Shown: positions 16,646-29,543 of the stretch, in pieces
How positions within the stretch are numbered: the stretch's first letter is position 1
How the letters are laid out: each line of letters opens with the position of its first letter
Assembly: GCA_028715055.1 (NCBI GenBank)
Contig: JAQTLE010000001.1
Location: forward strand, 310,001-374,000
Direction of reading: 5' to 3'
DNA length: 64,000 bases
Source: Sulfurovaceae bacterium
Lineage (GTDB): Bacteria; Campylobacterota; Campylobacteria; Campylobacterales; Sulfurovaceae
Notes under the pieces: generated by a model
What the model saw: only the letters and a program-made list of their open reading frames with translations
Told to the model about the DNA's origin: nothing
Database searches by the model: none
Position numbers and translations under genes: made by a program

Positions 16646-17851
16646 ATGTTGTTAGTACATAAATATGGCGGAACAAGTGTCGGTAGTTTGGAACGGATTG
16701 AAAATGTAGCAAATCGTGTTGCTAAAGTCAGAGATCAGGGAAATGATATCGTTGTTGTAGTTTCTGCAATGAGCGGAGAGACAAATAAACTAATCGATTA
16801 TGCTATGCATTTCACTCAAAATCCTGCTAAACAGGAAATGGATATGCTACTTAGCTCCGGCGAGAGAGTAACTGCGGCATTGCTATCTATTGCTTTACAA
16901 GCAAAAGGCTATGATGCAGTTGCAATGACAGGAAGACAAGCAGGAATAATAACAGATACCATTCATACATATGCCAGAATAGAATCGATTGATCCTTCTG
17001 CAATGAAGCAAGCTATAAAAGAAGGCAAAATAGTCATAGTAGCCGGCTTTCAGGGTGTAAATAAAGATGGAAATGTAACTACGCTAGGTCGTGGCGGAAG
17101 TGATCTATCAGCTGTTGCAATTGCGGGTGCCCTGAAAGCAGATGCTTGTGAAATTTATAGCGATGTAGATGGTATTTATACAACAGATCCTAGAATAGAA
17201 CCAAAAGCAAAAAAACTAGATACAATTTCATATGATGAAATGTTAGAAATGGCATCAATGGGAGCTAAAGTACTTCAAAATCGTTCTGTGGAATTGGCAA
17301 AAAAACTAGATGTCAAACTTTATGCTAAAAGTAGTTTTAGCGACAATGAGGGAACACTTATTACAAAGGAGGGTAACAATATGGAAGAAGTGCTGGTCAG
17401 CGGAGTAGTATTGGACAAAAATCAAGCAAGAGTTACTTTGCGAAATGTTTCCGATAAACCTGGAATTGCGGCCGAAATTTTTACAAAATTAGCCGATGAA
17501 GGTATCAATGTAGATATGATCATTCAAAATGTCGGCATAGACGGTTCAACAAATCTTGGTTTTACAGTGCCCGGCAATGAATTGGAAAATGCAAAAAAAG
17601 TTATTGAATCTTTTGATCATGATATAGGAAGCATGGATTTTGATAATAATGTATGCAAAGTCTCCGTAGTTGGAGTTGGTATGAAATCTCATGCAGGTGT
17701 TGCAGCTAAAGCATTTAGAGCATTAGCAGCAAATAATATCAATATTCAAATGATTTCAACCAGTGAGATAAAAATATCTATGATCATAGATGAGAAATAT
17801 GGCGAGCTTGCTATTCGCATGCTTCACGATGCATACAATTTAGATAAATAA
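16646..17851 (+). CDS. lysC: Aspartate kinase
   Basis: 401 aa. N-terminal kinase domain with KYGGTSVG (residues 5-12), GRGGSDLSAVA and the Asp-rich substrate region SDVDGIYTTDPR. Two C-terminal ACT domains (about 260-400) are the feedback site for lysine and/or threonine. It phosphorylates aspartate in the first step toward lysine, diaminopimelate, methionine and threonine. An internal start giving a separate beta subunit (as in Bacillus) is possible but not evident. It is the first gene of the lysC-hobA-holB-folP cluster of this phylum. Confidence 0.97.
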   Translation: MLLVHKYGGTSVGSLERIENVANRVAKVRDQGNDIVVVVSAMSGETNKLIDYAMHFTQNPAKQEMDMLLSSGERVTAALLSIALQAKGYDAVAMTGRQAGIITDTIHTYARIESIDPSAMKQAIKEGKIVIVAGFQGVNKDGNVTTLGRGGSDLSAVAIAGALKADACEIYSDVDGIYTTDPRIEPKAKKLDTISYDEMLEMASMGAKVLQNRSVELAKKLDVKLYAKSSFSDNEGTLITKEGNNMEEVLVSGVVLDKNQARVTLRNVSDKPGIAAEIFTKLADEGINVDMIIQNVGIDGSTNLGFTVPGNELENAKKVIESFDHDIGSMDFDNNVCKVSVVGVGMKSHAGVAAKAFRALAANNINIQMISTSEIKISMIIDEKYGELAIRMLHDAYNLDK

Positions 17852-17855
17852 TACC

Positions 17856-18404
17856 ATGCAACAATTATTAACATGGACACTTCAGGCTATACGAGAGGAA
17901 AATTCTGATTTTTCATGGATGGAGGAATATCGATTTGAATGGACTCCTTTGGTCGGCAATGCCATATCTCGTATTATAGAAGGACAGAGTGTATTGATAT
18001 TGACAGATTCTCAGTGCAGATGGTTTGGTCATTATATTCAACACAAAATCAATGATGTTAATAAAAATAGACCGTTTTTGCCTTTCTATCAATTGAGCAA
18101 GTTATTTGTGCCTATGGATGAAATTCATTCTGTACAAGAGTTGCAGCTTGTTGAAGATATGTTGGATATTTCTTATCCAAATGGATATATCATTTGGTAT
18201 ATCGGACGAGGAGATCATCCCTGCACAAAGATCGCCTTTAAAAAAGATGATAGTTTTCTGTGGATTATAGATGATCAGGTGCAAAATAGTTTTCCTTTTA
18301 GAGGCAGCGATGCTCAATTGGATATAAAATTTTTGCAACTTTTTAAACTTTTTGATATAACATTATCCGCTGCTTTATTTGGAAATATAGAGATCGGATC
18401 ATGA
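17856..18404 (+). CDS. hobA: HobA, DnaA-binding initiation regulator
   Basis: 182 aa. Recognised mainly by its place between lysC and holB (as in Helicobacter pylori HP1229-HP1232) together with length and sequence style: an N-terminal DFSWMEEYRFEW segment and a flavodoxin-like alternating beta/alpha pattern such as QSVLILTDSQCRWFGHYI. HobA tetramers bind DnaA domain I and promote DnaA assembly at oriC, the structural counterpart of DiaA. It starts 5 bp after lysC and ends in an ATGA overlap with holB. Confidence 0.88.
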   Translation: MQQLLTWTLQAIREENSDFSWMEEYRFEWTPLVGNAISRIIEGQSVLILTDSQCRWFGHYIQHKINDVNKNRPFLPFYQLSKLFVPMDEIHSVQELQLVEDMLDISYPNGYIIWYIGRGDHPCTKIAFKKDDSFLWIIDDQVQNSFPFRGSDAQLDIKFLQLFKLFDITLSAALFGNIEIGS

Positions 18405-19051
18405 TATTAGGCAGTCAGGTCATCATCACGGATGATTTTGAACATACGATCGAACAGTTAGAGATACTTGGCACAAATCATAGATTTATAAATATTGTAA
18501 AAGAAGACAATTTTTTAGTAGAAGATGTTAAATATGTTATAGAAAAAGCTTCAATTGCCAGTGAAGAGGTCATGGTTATTATAATGGCATCTAAAAAATT
18601 TAGCGATATCGTCCAAAATAAATTACTTAAGATACTCGAAGAACCGCCGCCTAACAAAGAATTTATAATACTTACATCCCAAAAAGCAATGATACTAGAT
18701 ACGATTAGGTCACGTTTACCTATATCAATTGTACAGTATCATAAAATAGAACAAATATTAGATTTGGATATAAAAAATCTAACACTGCAAAGCGCATATG
18801 AGTTTATTCAAAAAAATCAAAGAACTACAAATCAGGATATGAAAACAATCTTAGAAGCTATTATAACTTCGGCAGTCAAAAGTAACAATTATCGTTTGGA
18901 TTTTAAAACCTTAGAGCTTTTTTCTGATGCTGTGTCGGTACTTTCTATCGGTTCATCGCCTCAGTTTGTTTTATCAACCGTGCTTTTAAAATTACTTGCA
19001 AATAAAAAGTCAAATTACCTATCCAAAGGAGCTTATAATGCAACTTTATAG
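18401..19051 (+). CDS. holB: DNA polymerase III subunit delta' (short form)
   Basis: 216 aa, shorter than the roughly 330 of E. coli. The core segment FSDIVQNKLLKILEEPPPNKEFII contains the EEP motif shared by delta' and gamma/tau clamp-loader subunits, followed by TSQKAMILDTIRSR, the SRC-like segment with the final Cys replaced. There is no P-loop at the N-terminus, as expected for delta'. The family is short in Campylobacterota. It overlaps hobA by 4 bp and folP by 14 bp. Confidence 0.85.
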   Translation: MILGSQVIITDDFEHTIEQLEILGTNHRFINIVKEDNFLVEDVKYVIEKASIASEEVMVIIMASKKFSDIVQNKLLKILEEPPPNKEFIILTSQKAMILDTIRSRLPISIVQYHKIEQILDLDIKNLTLQSAYEFIQKNQRTTNQDMKTILEAIITSAVKSNNYRLDFKTLELFSDAVSVLSIGSSPQFVLSTVLLKLLANKKSNYLSKGAYNATL

Positions 19052-20174
19052 ATTAAACATAAACGATCCAAAAGCATTTTTGACTTCTCTTGGAGTTGAA
19101 AGTGGCGGCATAAAAATTATTTCAAATAAAATGGAACTATTTTTTATTTACATTAAAGAGCTTAAAACTCCGGCAGTAAATATTCTTAAACAGGATGCTT
19201 TGAGCATTGGAGCAGAGCTTGCAGTGCCAAGCGGTGTTGTAACATATTCTAAAACGCACTATGATTGTTTACTGATAGGCAACAAGAAACATATTGAGAT
19301 TCTTTCACATAAAGAATTAGCTCAACCATTTGGACTTAAAAATGTAGCTAAACAGTTGGCTAGCTTTTTACAAACCAAAATCTATCCGATTCAAATTATG
19401 GGTATTGTAAATGCAAATAACGATAGTTTTTATTCACAAAGTAGATATGAAGCAAAAAATGCTGTTAATGCAATTTATAATATGATAGATGAAGGTGCCG
19501 ATATTATAGATATAGGTGCAATTTCATCTAAACCCAACTCTGTTATCGTGAGTGCCGATATAGAAATGCAAAGAATAAAAGATATTTGCGATACCATAAA
19601 GAGTCAAAAACTTTATGAAAAAGCAATATTCAGTATAGATAGTTATACCCCAAGCGTAATAGAATATGCATTGCAGAGCGGATTTAAAATAATCAATGAT
19701 ATTACCGGTGCCAGCAATGATAAGCTTATCCAATTAGCCTTGAAATATAATGCCAAACTCTGCATTATGCACATGCAAGGCACGCCTCAAACAATGCAAA
19801 TAAATCCTTATTATGATGATGTCATAGCAGAGGTGAGCGATTTTTTTGAAGAAAGGATCGCAAAATGTGAAGCATTGGGATTGTCAAAAGAAAATATCAT
19901 AATAGATGTCGGCATCGGATTTGGTAAAACCCTGGATCACAATATCACTCTTATTAAAAATATGAAACATTTTACTAAATTTGGATGCCAAATATTAGCC
20001 GGTGCTAGTAGAAAATCCATGATTGACAAAATAATTTCAACTCCTATAGAAGAAAGATTGGCCGGAACTTTGGCTATTCATCTGAAAGCTCTTGAAAATG
20101 GAGCCGATATTATACGATGCCATGATGTAAAAGAACACAAGCAAGCCATAGAGGTATATAAAGCCATAAATTGA
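19038..20174 (+). CDS. folP: Dihydropteroate synthase
   Basis: 378 aa from the ATG at 19038, which has AAAGGAG 7 nt upstream; a longer reading from 18996 is rejected. Residues about 1-125 are an extra N-terminal domain found in Campylobacterota FolP. The TIM barrel begins with IMGIVNANNDSFYSQSR, the pterin/pABA motif, which has N-A-N-N where most enzymes have N-V-T-P. It continues with DIIDIGAISSKP, SIDSYTP and the ILAGASRKSM segment. FolP joins p-aminobenzoate to dihydropterin pyrophosphate in folate synthesis and is the sulfonamide target. Confidence 0.92.
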   Translation: MQLYRLNINDPKAFLTSLGVESGGIKIISNKMELFFIYIKELKTPAVNILKQDALSIGAELAVPSGVVTYSKTHYDCLLIGNKKHIEILSHKELAQPFGLKNVAKQLASFLQTKIYPIQIMGIVNANNDSFYSQSRYEAKNAVNAIYNMIDEGADIIDIGAISSKPNSVIVSADIEMQRIKDICDTIKSQKLYEKAIFSIDSYTPSVIEYALQSGFKIINDITGASNDKLIQLALKYNAKLCIMHMQGTPQTMQINPYYDDVIAEVSDFFEERIAKCEALGLSKENIIIDVGIGFGKTLDHNITLIKNMKHFTKFGCQILAGASRKSMIDKIISTPIEERLAGTLAIHLKALENGADIIRCHDVKEHKQAIEVYKAIN

Positions 20175-20200
20175 TATTTTTATCGATTAAAAGGTATAAT
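20171..20200 (+). promoter_or_regulatory. Sigma70-type promoter of the sanA-ligA-tlyA-ribF-cmoA operon
   Basis: TTGATA at 20171-20176, an 18-nt spacer and TATAAT at 20195-20200, in the short gap after folP and 32 bp before the GTG of the next gene. The following five genes overlap each other or nearly so and probably share this promoter. Confidence 0.65.
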
Positions 20201-20231
20201 CTAGACTAATAAAATATTAGGAATTGCAATA

Positions 20232-23521
<3,290 letters not shown>

Positions 23522-23525
<4 letters not shown>

Positions 23526-24310
23526 TATCCTCAATTGCCATAGGAGCTTTTGATGGCGTGCATTTAGCTCATAAGGTACTGATTGACAGCGTTGATGCCG
23601 TAGTCATAATAGAGCGAAATAGCGGAGTGTTGACTCCTGGATATTTAAGAACAAAACATACAAGTAAGCCATCTTTTTTTTATCATTTGGATAAAATTAA
23701 AGATCTTTGCGCTGAAGATTTTGTAGCAAAACTAAAAGCGGATTTTCCAAGTTTAGCAAAAATCGTAGTAGGATATGATTTTCATTTTGGGAAAGATAAA
23801 ATCGGGGATACAAAACTTCTAAAAAAACTTTTTGATGGCGAAGTTATCGTAATAGATACAGTTAAGAGCGAAGGTATACCCGTGCATTCTCGTGTAATAA
23901 AGGATGCTTTGAGAGCAGGGGATATTAAAACCGCAAATAAACTTTTAGGAAGAGAATACGAAATAACAGCCCAATCGATATCCGGCCAAGGTTTAGGAGC
24001 TAGAGAATTGGTGCCAACATTGAATCTAAGTATAAATGATTTTCTTTTGCCAAAAGAAGGTGTATATGCAACTCGCACTAAAATAGATGGATATTGGTAT
24101 GATAGTGTGAGCTTTATAGGACATCGTGTCAGCGCAGATTGCAATTTTGCAATAGAGACACATATTCTAGACAGAGATATAGGCATAATCAGAGATGATA
24201 TCAGCATCTCATTCGTAGCATTTTTGCGAGATAATCAAAAATTCAATAGACTAGAAGAGCTGAAAACGCAAATCGTACAAGATATAAAAGAGGCAAAGAG
24301 AATATTATGA
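23522..24310 (+). CDS. ribF: Bifunctional riboflavin kinase/FAD synthetase
   Basis: 262 aa from the ATG at 23522, within the ATGA overlap with tlyA. The N-terminal nucleotidyltransferase motif is [14 protein letters not shown] (the xxGxFDGxHxGH class). The C-terminal riboflavin kinase region contains [13 protein letters not shown] and the GVYATRT segment. It makes FMN and then FAD. It is somewhat shorter than the E. coli enzyme (about 313), as usual in this phylum. Confidence 0.9.
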
Positions 24311-25017
24311 AAGATAAAGTATTTGAGACGGACATTCAAAAACAGTTCGAATTTGATGAAGCAGTAGCAAGTGTTTTTGATGATATGCTCGGTCGTTCTA
24401 TACCATTTTATGATGAGGTGCAAAAACTTATTATTTCATTGATACTAAAACAACAGGATGATAATAAAAAAGTGTTGGATCTTGGTTCGTCAACGGCTAA
24501 GTTTTTAATAGATTTACATTGTCAAATGAGCAAAAAGATGACACTAAAAGGCATTGACAATTCTGAAGCAATGTTGGTTCAAGCAAGAGCCAAATGCAAG
24601 GCGTATGATGTGAATATCGAGTTAGAATATGGTGACATAATCACATGTGAATTTGGAATTCAAGACTTTATAGTTGCCAACTATACTTTACAATTTATCA
24701 GGCCAATACAAAGAGTATCATTAGTCAAAAAAATATATGATTCTCTTGAAAATGGAGGAGTATTTTTGTTTTCAGAAAAAGTAGTTTTTGATGAAAAAAA
24801 ACTAGATAAAGTTATGATAGATATTTACTATGATCACAAAAAGGCCCAAGGATACAGTGCTTACGAGATAACAAAGAAGAGAGAAGCTCTAGAGAATGTA
24901 CTTGTGCCATATACAATCAGCGAAAATATTCAGATGTGCAAAGAAGCTGGTTTCGATAAAATAAATACCGTGTTCCAATGGGCAAATTTTGTGACTTTTA
25001 TTGCTCAGAAAACTTAA
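24307..25017 (+). CDS. cmoA: Carboxy-S-adenosyl-L-methionine synthase
   Basis: 236 aa. N-terminus [27 protein letters not shown] and the SAM-binding [11 protein letters not shown] are typical of CmoA. It uses prephenate to convert SAM into carboxy-SAM, which CmoB attaches to hydroxyuridine at the wobble position of tRNA. CmoB is not in the window. The stop of ribF overlaps its start by 4 bp. It is the last gene of the sanA-ligA-tlyA-ribF-cmoA run. Confidence 0.93.
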   Translation: MKDKVFETDIQKQFEFDEAVASVFDDMLGRSIPFYDEVQKLIISLILKQQDDNKKVLDLGSSTAKFLIDLHCQMSKKMTLKGIDNSEAMLVQARAKCKAYDVNIELEYGDIITCEFGIQDFIVANYTLQFIRPIQRVSLVKKIYDSLENGGVFLFSEKVVFDEKKLDKVMIDIYYDHKKAQGYSAYEITKKREALENVLVPYTISENIQMCKEAGFDKINTVFQWANFVTFIAQKT

Positions 25018-25030
25018 TCATAACCTAGAC

Positions 25031-25073
25031 TTATTCACAGGTTTATTATATTTTTTAATAGAAGTTATTCACA
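25031..25073 (+). promoter_or_regulatory. Two consensus DnaA boxes upstream of the DAHP synthase promoter
   Basis: TTATTCACA occurs at 25031-25039 and again at 25065-25073, same strand and 34 bp apart. Both match the DnaA box consensus TTATNCACA exactly. The second overlaps a small inverted repeat, TTCAC-AAT-GTGAA (25068-25080). The stretch lies between cmoA and the aroG-type gene. Confidence 0.55.
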
Positions 25074-25115
25074 ATGTGAAAATGAGAAAAAAACCACGAT
25101 TTTTGGTTAAAAAAT

Positions 25116-25143
25116 TTGACATTTTTTTTTAATAGGGTATAAT
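25116..25143 (+). promoter_or_regulatory. Near-consensus sigma70 promoter for the DAHP synthase gene
   Basis: TTGACA at 25116-25121, a 16-nt spacer dominated by a T-run, and TATAAT at 25138-25143, 31 bp before the ATG, with AAGGA as ribosome site. Both boxes are perfect consensus, so strong expression is expected unless the upstream sites repress it. Confidence 0.8.
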
Positions 25144-25173
25144 CTTGCCACTAATTTTTTTAAGGATATTATT

Positions 25174-26523
25174 ATGAGCTGGACGCCACGGAGCTGGAGG
25201 AATTTTTCTATAAAGCAACAACCAATTTATCCAGACCAAAACACATTGCAAACAGTTGAGGCAGAAATTGCCGGTTATCCACCTTTGATATTTGCAGGAG
25301 AAGCACGCAATTTAAAAGCCGATCTTGCCCGCGCCGGTAGAGGAGAAGCATTTTTGCTCCAAGGAGGGGATTGTGCAGAGAGTTTTTCAAATTTTAATTC
25401 AACGTCAATTAAAAATCTTTTTAAATTAATGCTGCAGATGAATATGGTACTTATGTATTCTTCTGGTAAGCCTATCATTAAAGTTGGGAGAATAGCAGGA
25501 CAATTTGCTAAGCCGCGCAGTAGCGACCTTGAAGAGATAAATGGCGTAAGTTTACCTAGTTATCGTGGCGATATAATAAATGATATTGAATTTACCAGCG
25601 AAGCTAGAATCCCAGATCCTGCTCGTATGCTAAAAGCTTATAACCAATCGGCAGCTACAATGAACTTGCTTCGTGCATTCTCAAGGGGCGGAATGGCTGA
25701 TCTGGAACAAGTTCATCAATGGAATTTGGATTTCATCAAAGATCATGCGCTTGGTAAAAAATACGAAGAATTAAGCGATAAGATAGATGATGCCATGAGA
25801 TTTATGAGTGCATGCGGATTAGAGGTCAAAAATATTCCTCAGCTTCATCAAACAACAATTTACACATCCCATGAAGCATTATTGCTTAATTATGAAGAAG
25901 CACTTACTAGAAAAGATAGTCTGACCGGAGATTGGTATGATTGTTCTGCGCATATGCTTTGGATAGGCGATCGTACAAGAGATTTAAATGATGCACATAT
26001 AGAATATTTCAGAGGTATACAAAATCCAATAGGATGTAAAGTCGGACCAAGTATGAAAGAAGATGAGTTGATCTCATTGATAGATGCGCTAAATCCAAAC
26101 AATGAAGAAGGTAGATTGAATCTTATTGTTCGCATGGGAGCATCTAAAATAGGCGAATATTTTCCTCGTCTTTTACGAAAAGTAAAATCTGAGGGCAGAA
26201 ATGTTGTATGGTCCATTGACCCTATGCATGGCAATGTAGAAAAAGCCAGTTCCGGCTTTAAGACTAGAGATTTTGATAATATTCTAAGCGAAGTGAAACA
26301 ATTTTTTGCTATTCATGAAAGCGAAGGTACTATCGCAGGCGGAATTCATCTTGAAATGACCGGTGATGACGTAACAGAGTGCACAGGAAGCCAAAGCTGT
26401 GCCATTACAGCCGAAGGGCTTTCTAGCCGTTATCATACCCAATGTGACCCAAGGCTCAATGCTAAACAAGCCTTAGAGCTTTCATTTATGCTTTCAGATA
26501 CATTGGCTAAGGCCGGAAAATAG
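25174..26523 (+). CDS. Class II 3-deoxy-7-phosphoheptulonate (DAHP) synthase
   Basis: 449 aa. N-terminus [15 protein letters not shown] and the active-site region [12 protein letters not shown] are typical of the plant/AroH type II family. [23 protein letters not shown] and DPMHGN are further conserved blocks with metal- and phosphate-binding residues. It condenses phosphoenolpyruvate and erythrose 4-phosphate, the first shikimate-pathway step. It is monocistronic, and convergent aroE and trpE of the same pathway lie next to it. Confidence 0.96.
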   Translation: MSWTPRSWRNFSIKQQPIYPDQNTLQTVEAEIAGYPPLIFAGEARNLKADLARAGRGEAFLLQGGDCAESFSNFNSTSIKNLFKLMLQMNMVLMYSSGKPIIKVGRIAGQFAKPRSSDLEEINGVSLPSYRGDIINDIEFTSEARIPDPARMLKAYNQSAATMNLLRAFSRGGMADLEQVHQWNLDFIKDHALGKKYEELSDKIDDAMRFMSACGLEVKNIPQLHQTTIYTSHEALLLNYEEALTRKDSLTGDWYDCSAHMLWIGDRTRDLNDAHIEYFRGIQNPIGCKVGPSMKEDELISLIDALNPNNEEGRLNLIVRMGASKIGEYFPRLLRKVKSEGRNVVWSIDPMHGNVEKASSGFKTRDFDNILSEVKQFFAIHESEGTIAGGIHLEMTGDDVTECTGSQSCAITAEGLSSRYHTQCDPRLNAKQALELSFMLSDTLAKAGK

Positions 26524-26545
26524 TTTCTTGCTATACTACAAGAAA
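26524..26545. terminator. Hairpin between convergent genes, possible weak bidirectional terminator
   Basis: TTTCTTG (26524-26530) and CAAGAAA (26539-26545) form a perfect 7-bp stem with an 8-nt loop. It starts at the DAHP synthase stop and overlaps the aroE stop. Neither side has a strong T-tract (only a short CTATTTT), so termination would be weak. Confidence 0.45.
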
Positions 26546-27333
26546 GCTATTTTCATAGCTTGTTCTATCTGATCCAATTTAAACTTGTGATTTGTAAAAT
26601 GATCAAATGCCAAAACACCTTGATTTAGCAGCATAGCACTTCCGTCTTGCGTTGGTTTATTTGCTTTTTTGGCAAGTTTTAAAAACGGCGTCTCTTTACC
26701 GTAAATTATGTCTATACAACCATTTGCATTATTAATTAAAGGCTCTAGTATAGATATTGGAGCAGGCAGATTATGATCTTGCAGACCGGCCGATGTCATA
26801 TTGGCTATTAAATCAAATGAGGCATCTGTGGGCAAACTTTCATAATCATAACATTTAAATCCACTTTGTATAAACTGCTTTAATCGTTCAGATGTTCTAT
26901 TTAAAATCGAAACTTGGTATCCCGCATCTCTTAGGATCATGCTAGTTGCTCCGGCTGTGCCTCCGGCACCGAGTATAAGGATGGTTTTTATATTATTAAA
27001 TTCATCAATAGCCTTCAAAAAACCAGGACCATCGGTATTGTATCCATGCAGTTTGCCATCTTTTAATACGATAGTATTGACGGCTTTAACTTTTTTTGCA
27101 AATTCATCACACCAATCACACGCTTCAAATGCAGCTTCTTTATGGGGGACCGTGATATTGGCTCCGCTCAACCCAAGAGATATAAAAGTATCTCGTAAAT
27201 GCTTGCCGTTTTCAAGCAGATATCGACTATAGCATCCGTTATATTTTAAGGCATGAAATGCAAAATTGTGCATAAGCGGGGATTTGGAATGAGATACCGG
27301 ATTGCCAAAAATGGCAAATAATTCTGAAAGCAT
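26536..27333 (-). CDS. aroE: Shikimate 5-dehydrogenase
   Basis: 265 aa. N-terminal substrate domain with NPVSHSKSPLMHN (residues 11-23) and the catalytic Lys in ITVPHKEAAFEACD. The NADP-binding glycine motif is ILGAGGTAGATS. The C-terminal end carries QDGSAMLLNQG. It reduces 3-dehydroshikimate to shikimate. In Campylobacter jejuni the gene also follows the SPOR-protein gene; here trpE stands between them (3-bp gap to trpE). Confidence 0.95.
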   Translation of the reverse strand: MLSELFAIFGNPVSHSKSPLMHNFAFHALKYNGCYSRYLLENGKHLRDTFISLGLSGANITVPHKEAAFEACDWCDEFAKKVKAVNTIVLKDGKLHGYNTDGPGFLKAIDEFNNIKTILILGAGGTAGATSMILRDAGYQVSILNRTSERLKQFIQSGFKCYDYESLPTDASFDLIANMTSAGLQDHNLPAPISILEPLINNANGCIDIIYGKETPFLKLAKKANKPTQDGSAMLLNQGVLAFDHFTNHKFKLDQIEQAMKIAFL

Positions 27334-27336
27334 ATT

Positions 27337-28740
27337 TTATACTTGTTCTAATTCTTGAAGGGTGGCTACAAGGGCACCTAGTTTGTTATTAACTTCTAGA
27401 AATTCTAACTCAGGCTTAGAATCAGCTACAACTCCGGCACCTGCTTGAAGAATAATTCTATTTGGTTGGATTAAAGCAGTACGAATAGCAATCGCAGAAT
27501 CCATATTGCCGTTAAATGCGAAATATCCTACGCAACCACTATAAAAACCTCTTTTTAATCCTTCAAAGTGTGCTATAAGCTCCATCGCTTTGATTTTTGG
27601 AGCTCCTGTCATGGTTCCTGCAGTAAACGTTGCAGCAAAAAGATCGAACATATCTTTATCTTCGTTCAGTTTTGCTTCCACATCAGAGACCATATGCATT
27701 ACATGACTGTATCTTTCGACTCTCATCATCTCAGTTACTTTTACACTCCCGGTTTGCGCTACTCGGCCTACATCATTACGCCCAAGGTCAATAAGCATAA
27801 GATGCTCAGCGCACTCTTTTGGATCACTAAGCATTTCAAGTTCCAATTCTTTATCCCGCTGGCTGTTTTTGCCTCTTTTACGGGTACCTGCTATCGGACG
27901 CAATAAGATATCACCGTTATTTAATCTAACCATTACTTCAGGAGAAGAGCCACAAATTGCAAAATCTTCATATTCCAATAAAAATAAATACGGAGATGGA
28001 TTTTTGGATCTTAACAGTCTATAAAAACTAATAGGATCTATAGAGCCGTTTTGTGTGTATCTATTTGATATTAGTATCTGGAAAATATCTCCGGCACGAA
28101 TATGTTCTTTAGATTCTTCTATAATGGTTTTAAATTTTTCTTCATTAATGTTTAATCCGCCTTCTTGGAGAATTGCTCTTTTAAGTTTGGCAGGCATGTG
28201 CGGTTTTTCAAGAAGTGTTTCTATCTGTTCGATAGCATTTCCTAGAGATTTGTCATTTTGTATGATCGTTAATGTAGCATTTTTATGAGAGAAGCCAATG
28301 ATAACTTTTGGACGAATTAGATCCAAATCAGGAATATTTAGAGTATCTTCCAAGCCATCCATGCTTTTAGTCAATACCGGCTCAAATACCTTAACCATAT
28401 CATAACCTATAAAACCTATAAAGCCATCAACAAAGCTAAAACCGGCTTTGCTGCCAATTGATTGATAGTGTTCTTTATCTATTTTTGAATAATATGATTT
28501 TAGAAATGCAAAAGGGTTTTCCTGTATCGTTTTGACGATGCCGGTTTTATCCATATAAGAGGTTTTGTCGTTTTTGTATGTCAGTCTCTCTTTTGCACCA
28601 ATTGCAATAAAGCTAAAATTTCCTTCGTTATTATTGACTACACTTTCGAATAACATAGATATTTCATTAGGAAAAATATTTTTTAGCTCATTGTATAGTG
28701 CTACAGGAGTAAGTTGATCGAAAAGAATTGTTTTATACAA
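27337..28740 (-). CDS. trpE: Anthranilate synthase component I
   Basis: 467 aa. C-terminal chorismate-binding domain with IFQILISNRYT, the RPIAGTRKRG motif, ELEMLSDPKECAEHLMLIDLGRNDVGR and FTAGTMTGAPKIKAM. It converts chorismate and ammonia or glutamine-derived nitrogen into anthranilate for tryptophan. The glutamine amidotransferase partner TrpG is not adjacent. Related aminodeoxychorismate synthase (PabB) is a possible alternative, but the N-terminal domain and overall length favour TrpE. Confidence 0.87.
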   Translation of the reverse strand: MYKTILFDQLTPVALYNELKNIFPNEISMLFESVVNNNEGNFSFIAIGAKERLTYKNDKTSYMDKTGIVKTIQENPFAFLKSYYSKIDKEHYQSIGSKAGFSFVDGFIGFIGYDMVKVFEPVLTKSMDGLEDTLNIPDLDLIRPKVIIGFSHKNATLTIIQNDKSLGNAIEQIETLLEKPHMPAKLKRAILQEGGLNINEEKFKTIIEESKEHIRAGDIFQILISNRYTQNGSIDPISFYRLLRSKNPSPYLFLLEYEDFAICGSSPEVMVRLNNGDILLRPIAGTRKRGKNSQRDKELELEMLSDPKECAEHLMLIDLGRNDVGRVAQTGSVKVTEMMRVERYSHVMHMVSDVEAKLNEDKDMFDLFAATFTAGTMTGAPKIKAMELIAHFEGLKRGFYSGCVGYFAFNGNMDSAIAIRTALIQPNRIILQAGAGVVADSKPELEFLEVNNKLGALVATLQELEQV

Positions 28741-28748
28741 AATAAACC

Positions 28749-29462
28749 TTATTGTTTAACTATAAAAGCAGATTTATTAATACGATTTTTGATATTTACC
28801 AATTCTTTTTCTGCCTTTGTTCTACTATCATATGGTCCGATTAGGAATTTTGAAATCTTAGTTTTGCCGTTCGGGAAAGTTTTTATTTGGTAATTATATT
28901 CGCTATTTTTTATGATAGATAAAAATGTTTCATTAGGTTTTGACGTAAAAGATCCTACTTGAATATAATATATTTCATTTTTTATATCAGTATTGACTTT
29001 GTTTGGTTTTATTGTGCTTTTGTTTGATTCTTTGTTTCCAGAAGTTGTTTCAACATTCGACTTCTTAAAAATAGATTTTCTATCAAGTATTTTTGGGGCT
29101 TGGATAGGTTTTGGATTTACTGCCTCTGCTTTAGTTTTATTTGAGTCATTTGAACTTGTATTAATATCTGTTGATGCGGGCAAAACAGATTGTTCATTTG
29201 CATTGTTAGCAGTTGTATTTGTGTCCTCTTTAATAGTATTGTTTGTTTCAAGTTGTAGATCCGGATTAGCCGTTTGGGTATAATTCTGTTCATTTATAAG
29301 CGGCTTTTCCGGTTCTTTTAAAAGTATTTTTGTAGAAAATATAGCAATTATAAGCACAATAATAATCAAAATAACAGTTGTTAAAATGCCTTTTAGATTA
29401 TTTTTTTGGTTTGCGTCTGTGCTGTCTATAATCAAATCATCAAGATTACTATGATCTTTCAT
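28749..29462 (-). CDS. Membrane-anchored SPOR-domain protein
   Basis: 237 aa with a type II topology: a short cytoplasmic N-terminus, one membrane helix at about 25-47 (ILTTVILIIIVLIIAIF), a long Asn/Thr/Lys-rich disordered linker (about 55-160) and a C-terminal SPOR domain (IYYIQVGSFTSKP to the end). SPOR domains bind peptidoglycan glycan strands lacking stem peptides at the septum, as in FtsN and DedD. The family sits between glyA/DUF1882 and aroE in Campylobacter, so its position is conserved apart from the insertions here. Confidence 0.88.
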   Translation of the reverse strand: MKDHSNLDDLIIDSTDANQKNNLKGILTTVILIIIVLIIAIFSTKILLKEPEKPLINEQNYTQTANPDLQLETNNTIKEDTNTTANNANEQSVLPASTDINTSSNDSNKTKAEAVNPKPIQAPKILDRKSIFKKSNVETTSGNKESNKSTIKPNKVNTDIKNEIYYIQVGSFTSKPNETFLSIIKNSEYNYQIKTFPNGKTKISKFLIGPYDSRTKAEKELVNIKNRINKSAFIVKQ

Positions 29463-29543
29463 GATATTTTCTCCAAATATATAAATTAGTAAGATTATAC
29501 CATGATTTTATTTTTAACTTCTTGGAAATTATATATGCATTGG

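Noticed and set aside
18996-19037. FolP extended upstream into holB
   Set aside because: The ATG at 19038 has AAAGGAG directly before it and the extension overlaps holB by 56 bp without a ribosome site.
25031-25073. Chromosomal replication origin
   Set aside because: Only two DnaA boxes, no AT-rich unwinding element with further boxes and no dnaA nearby.
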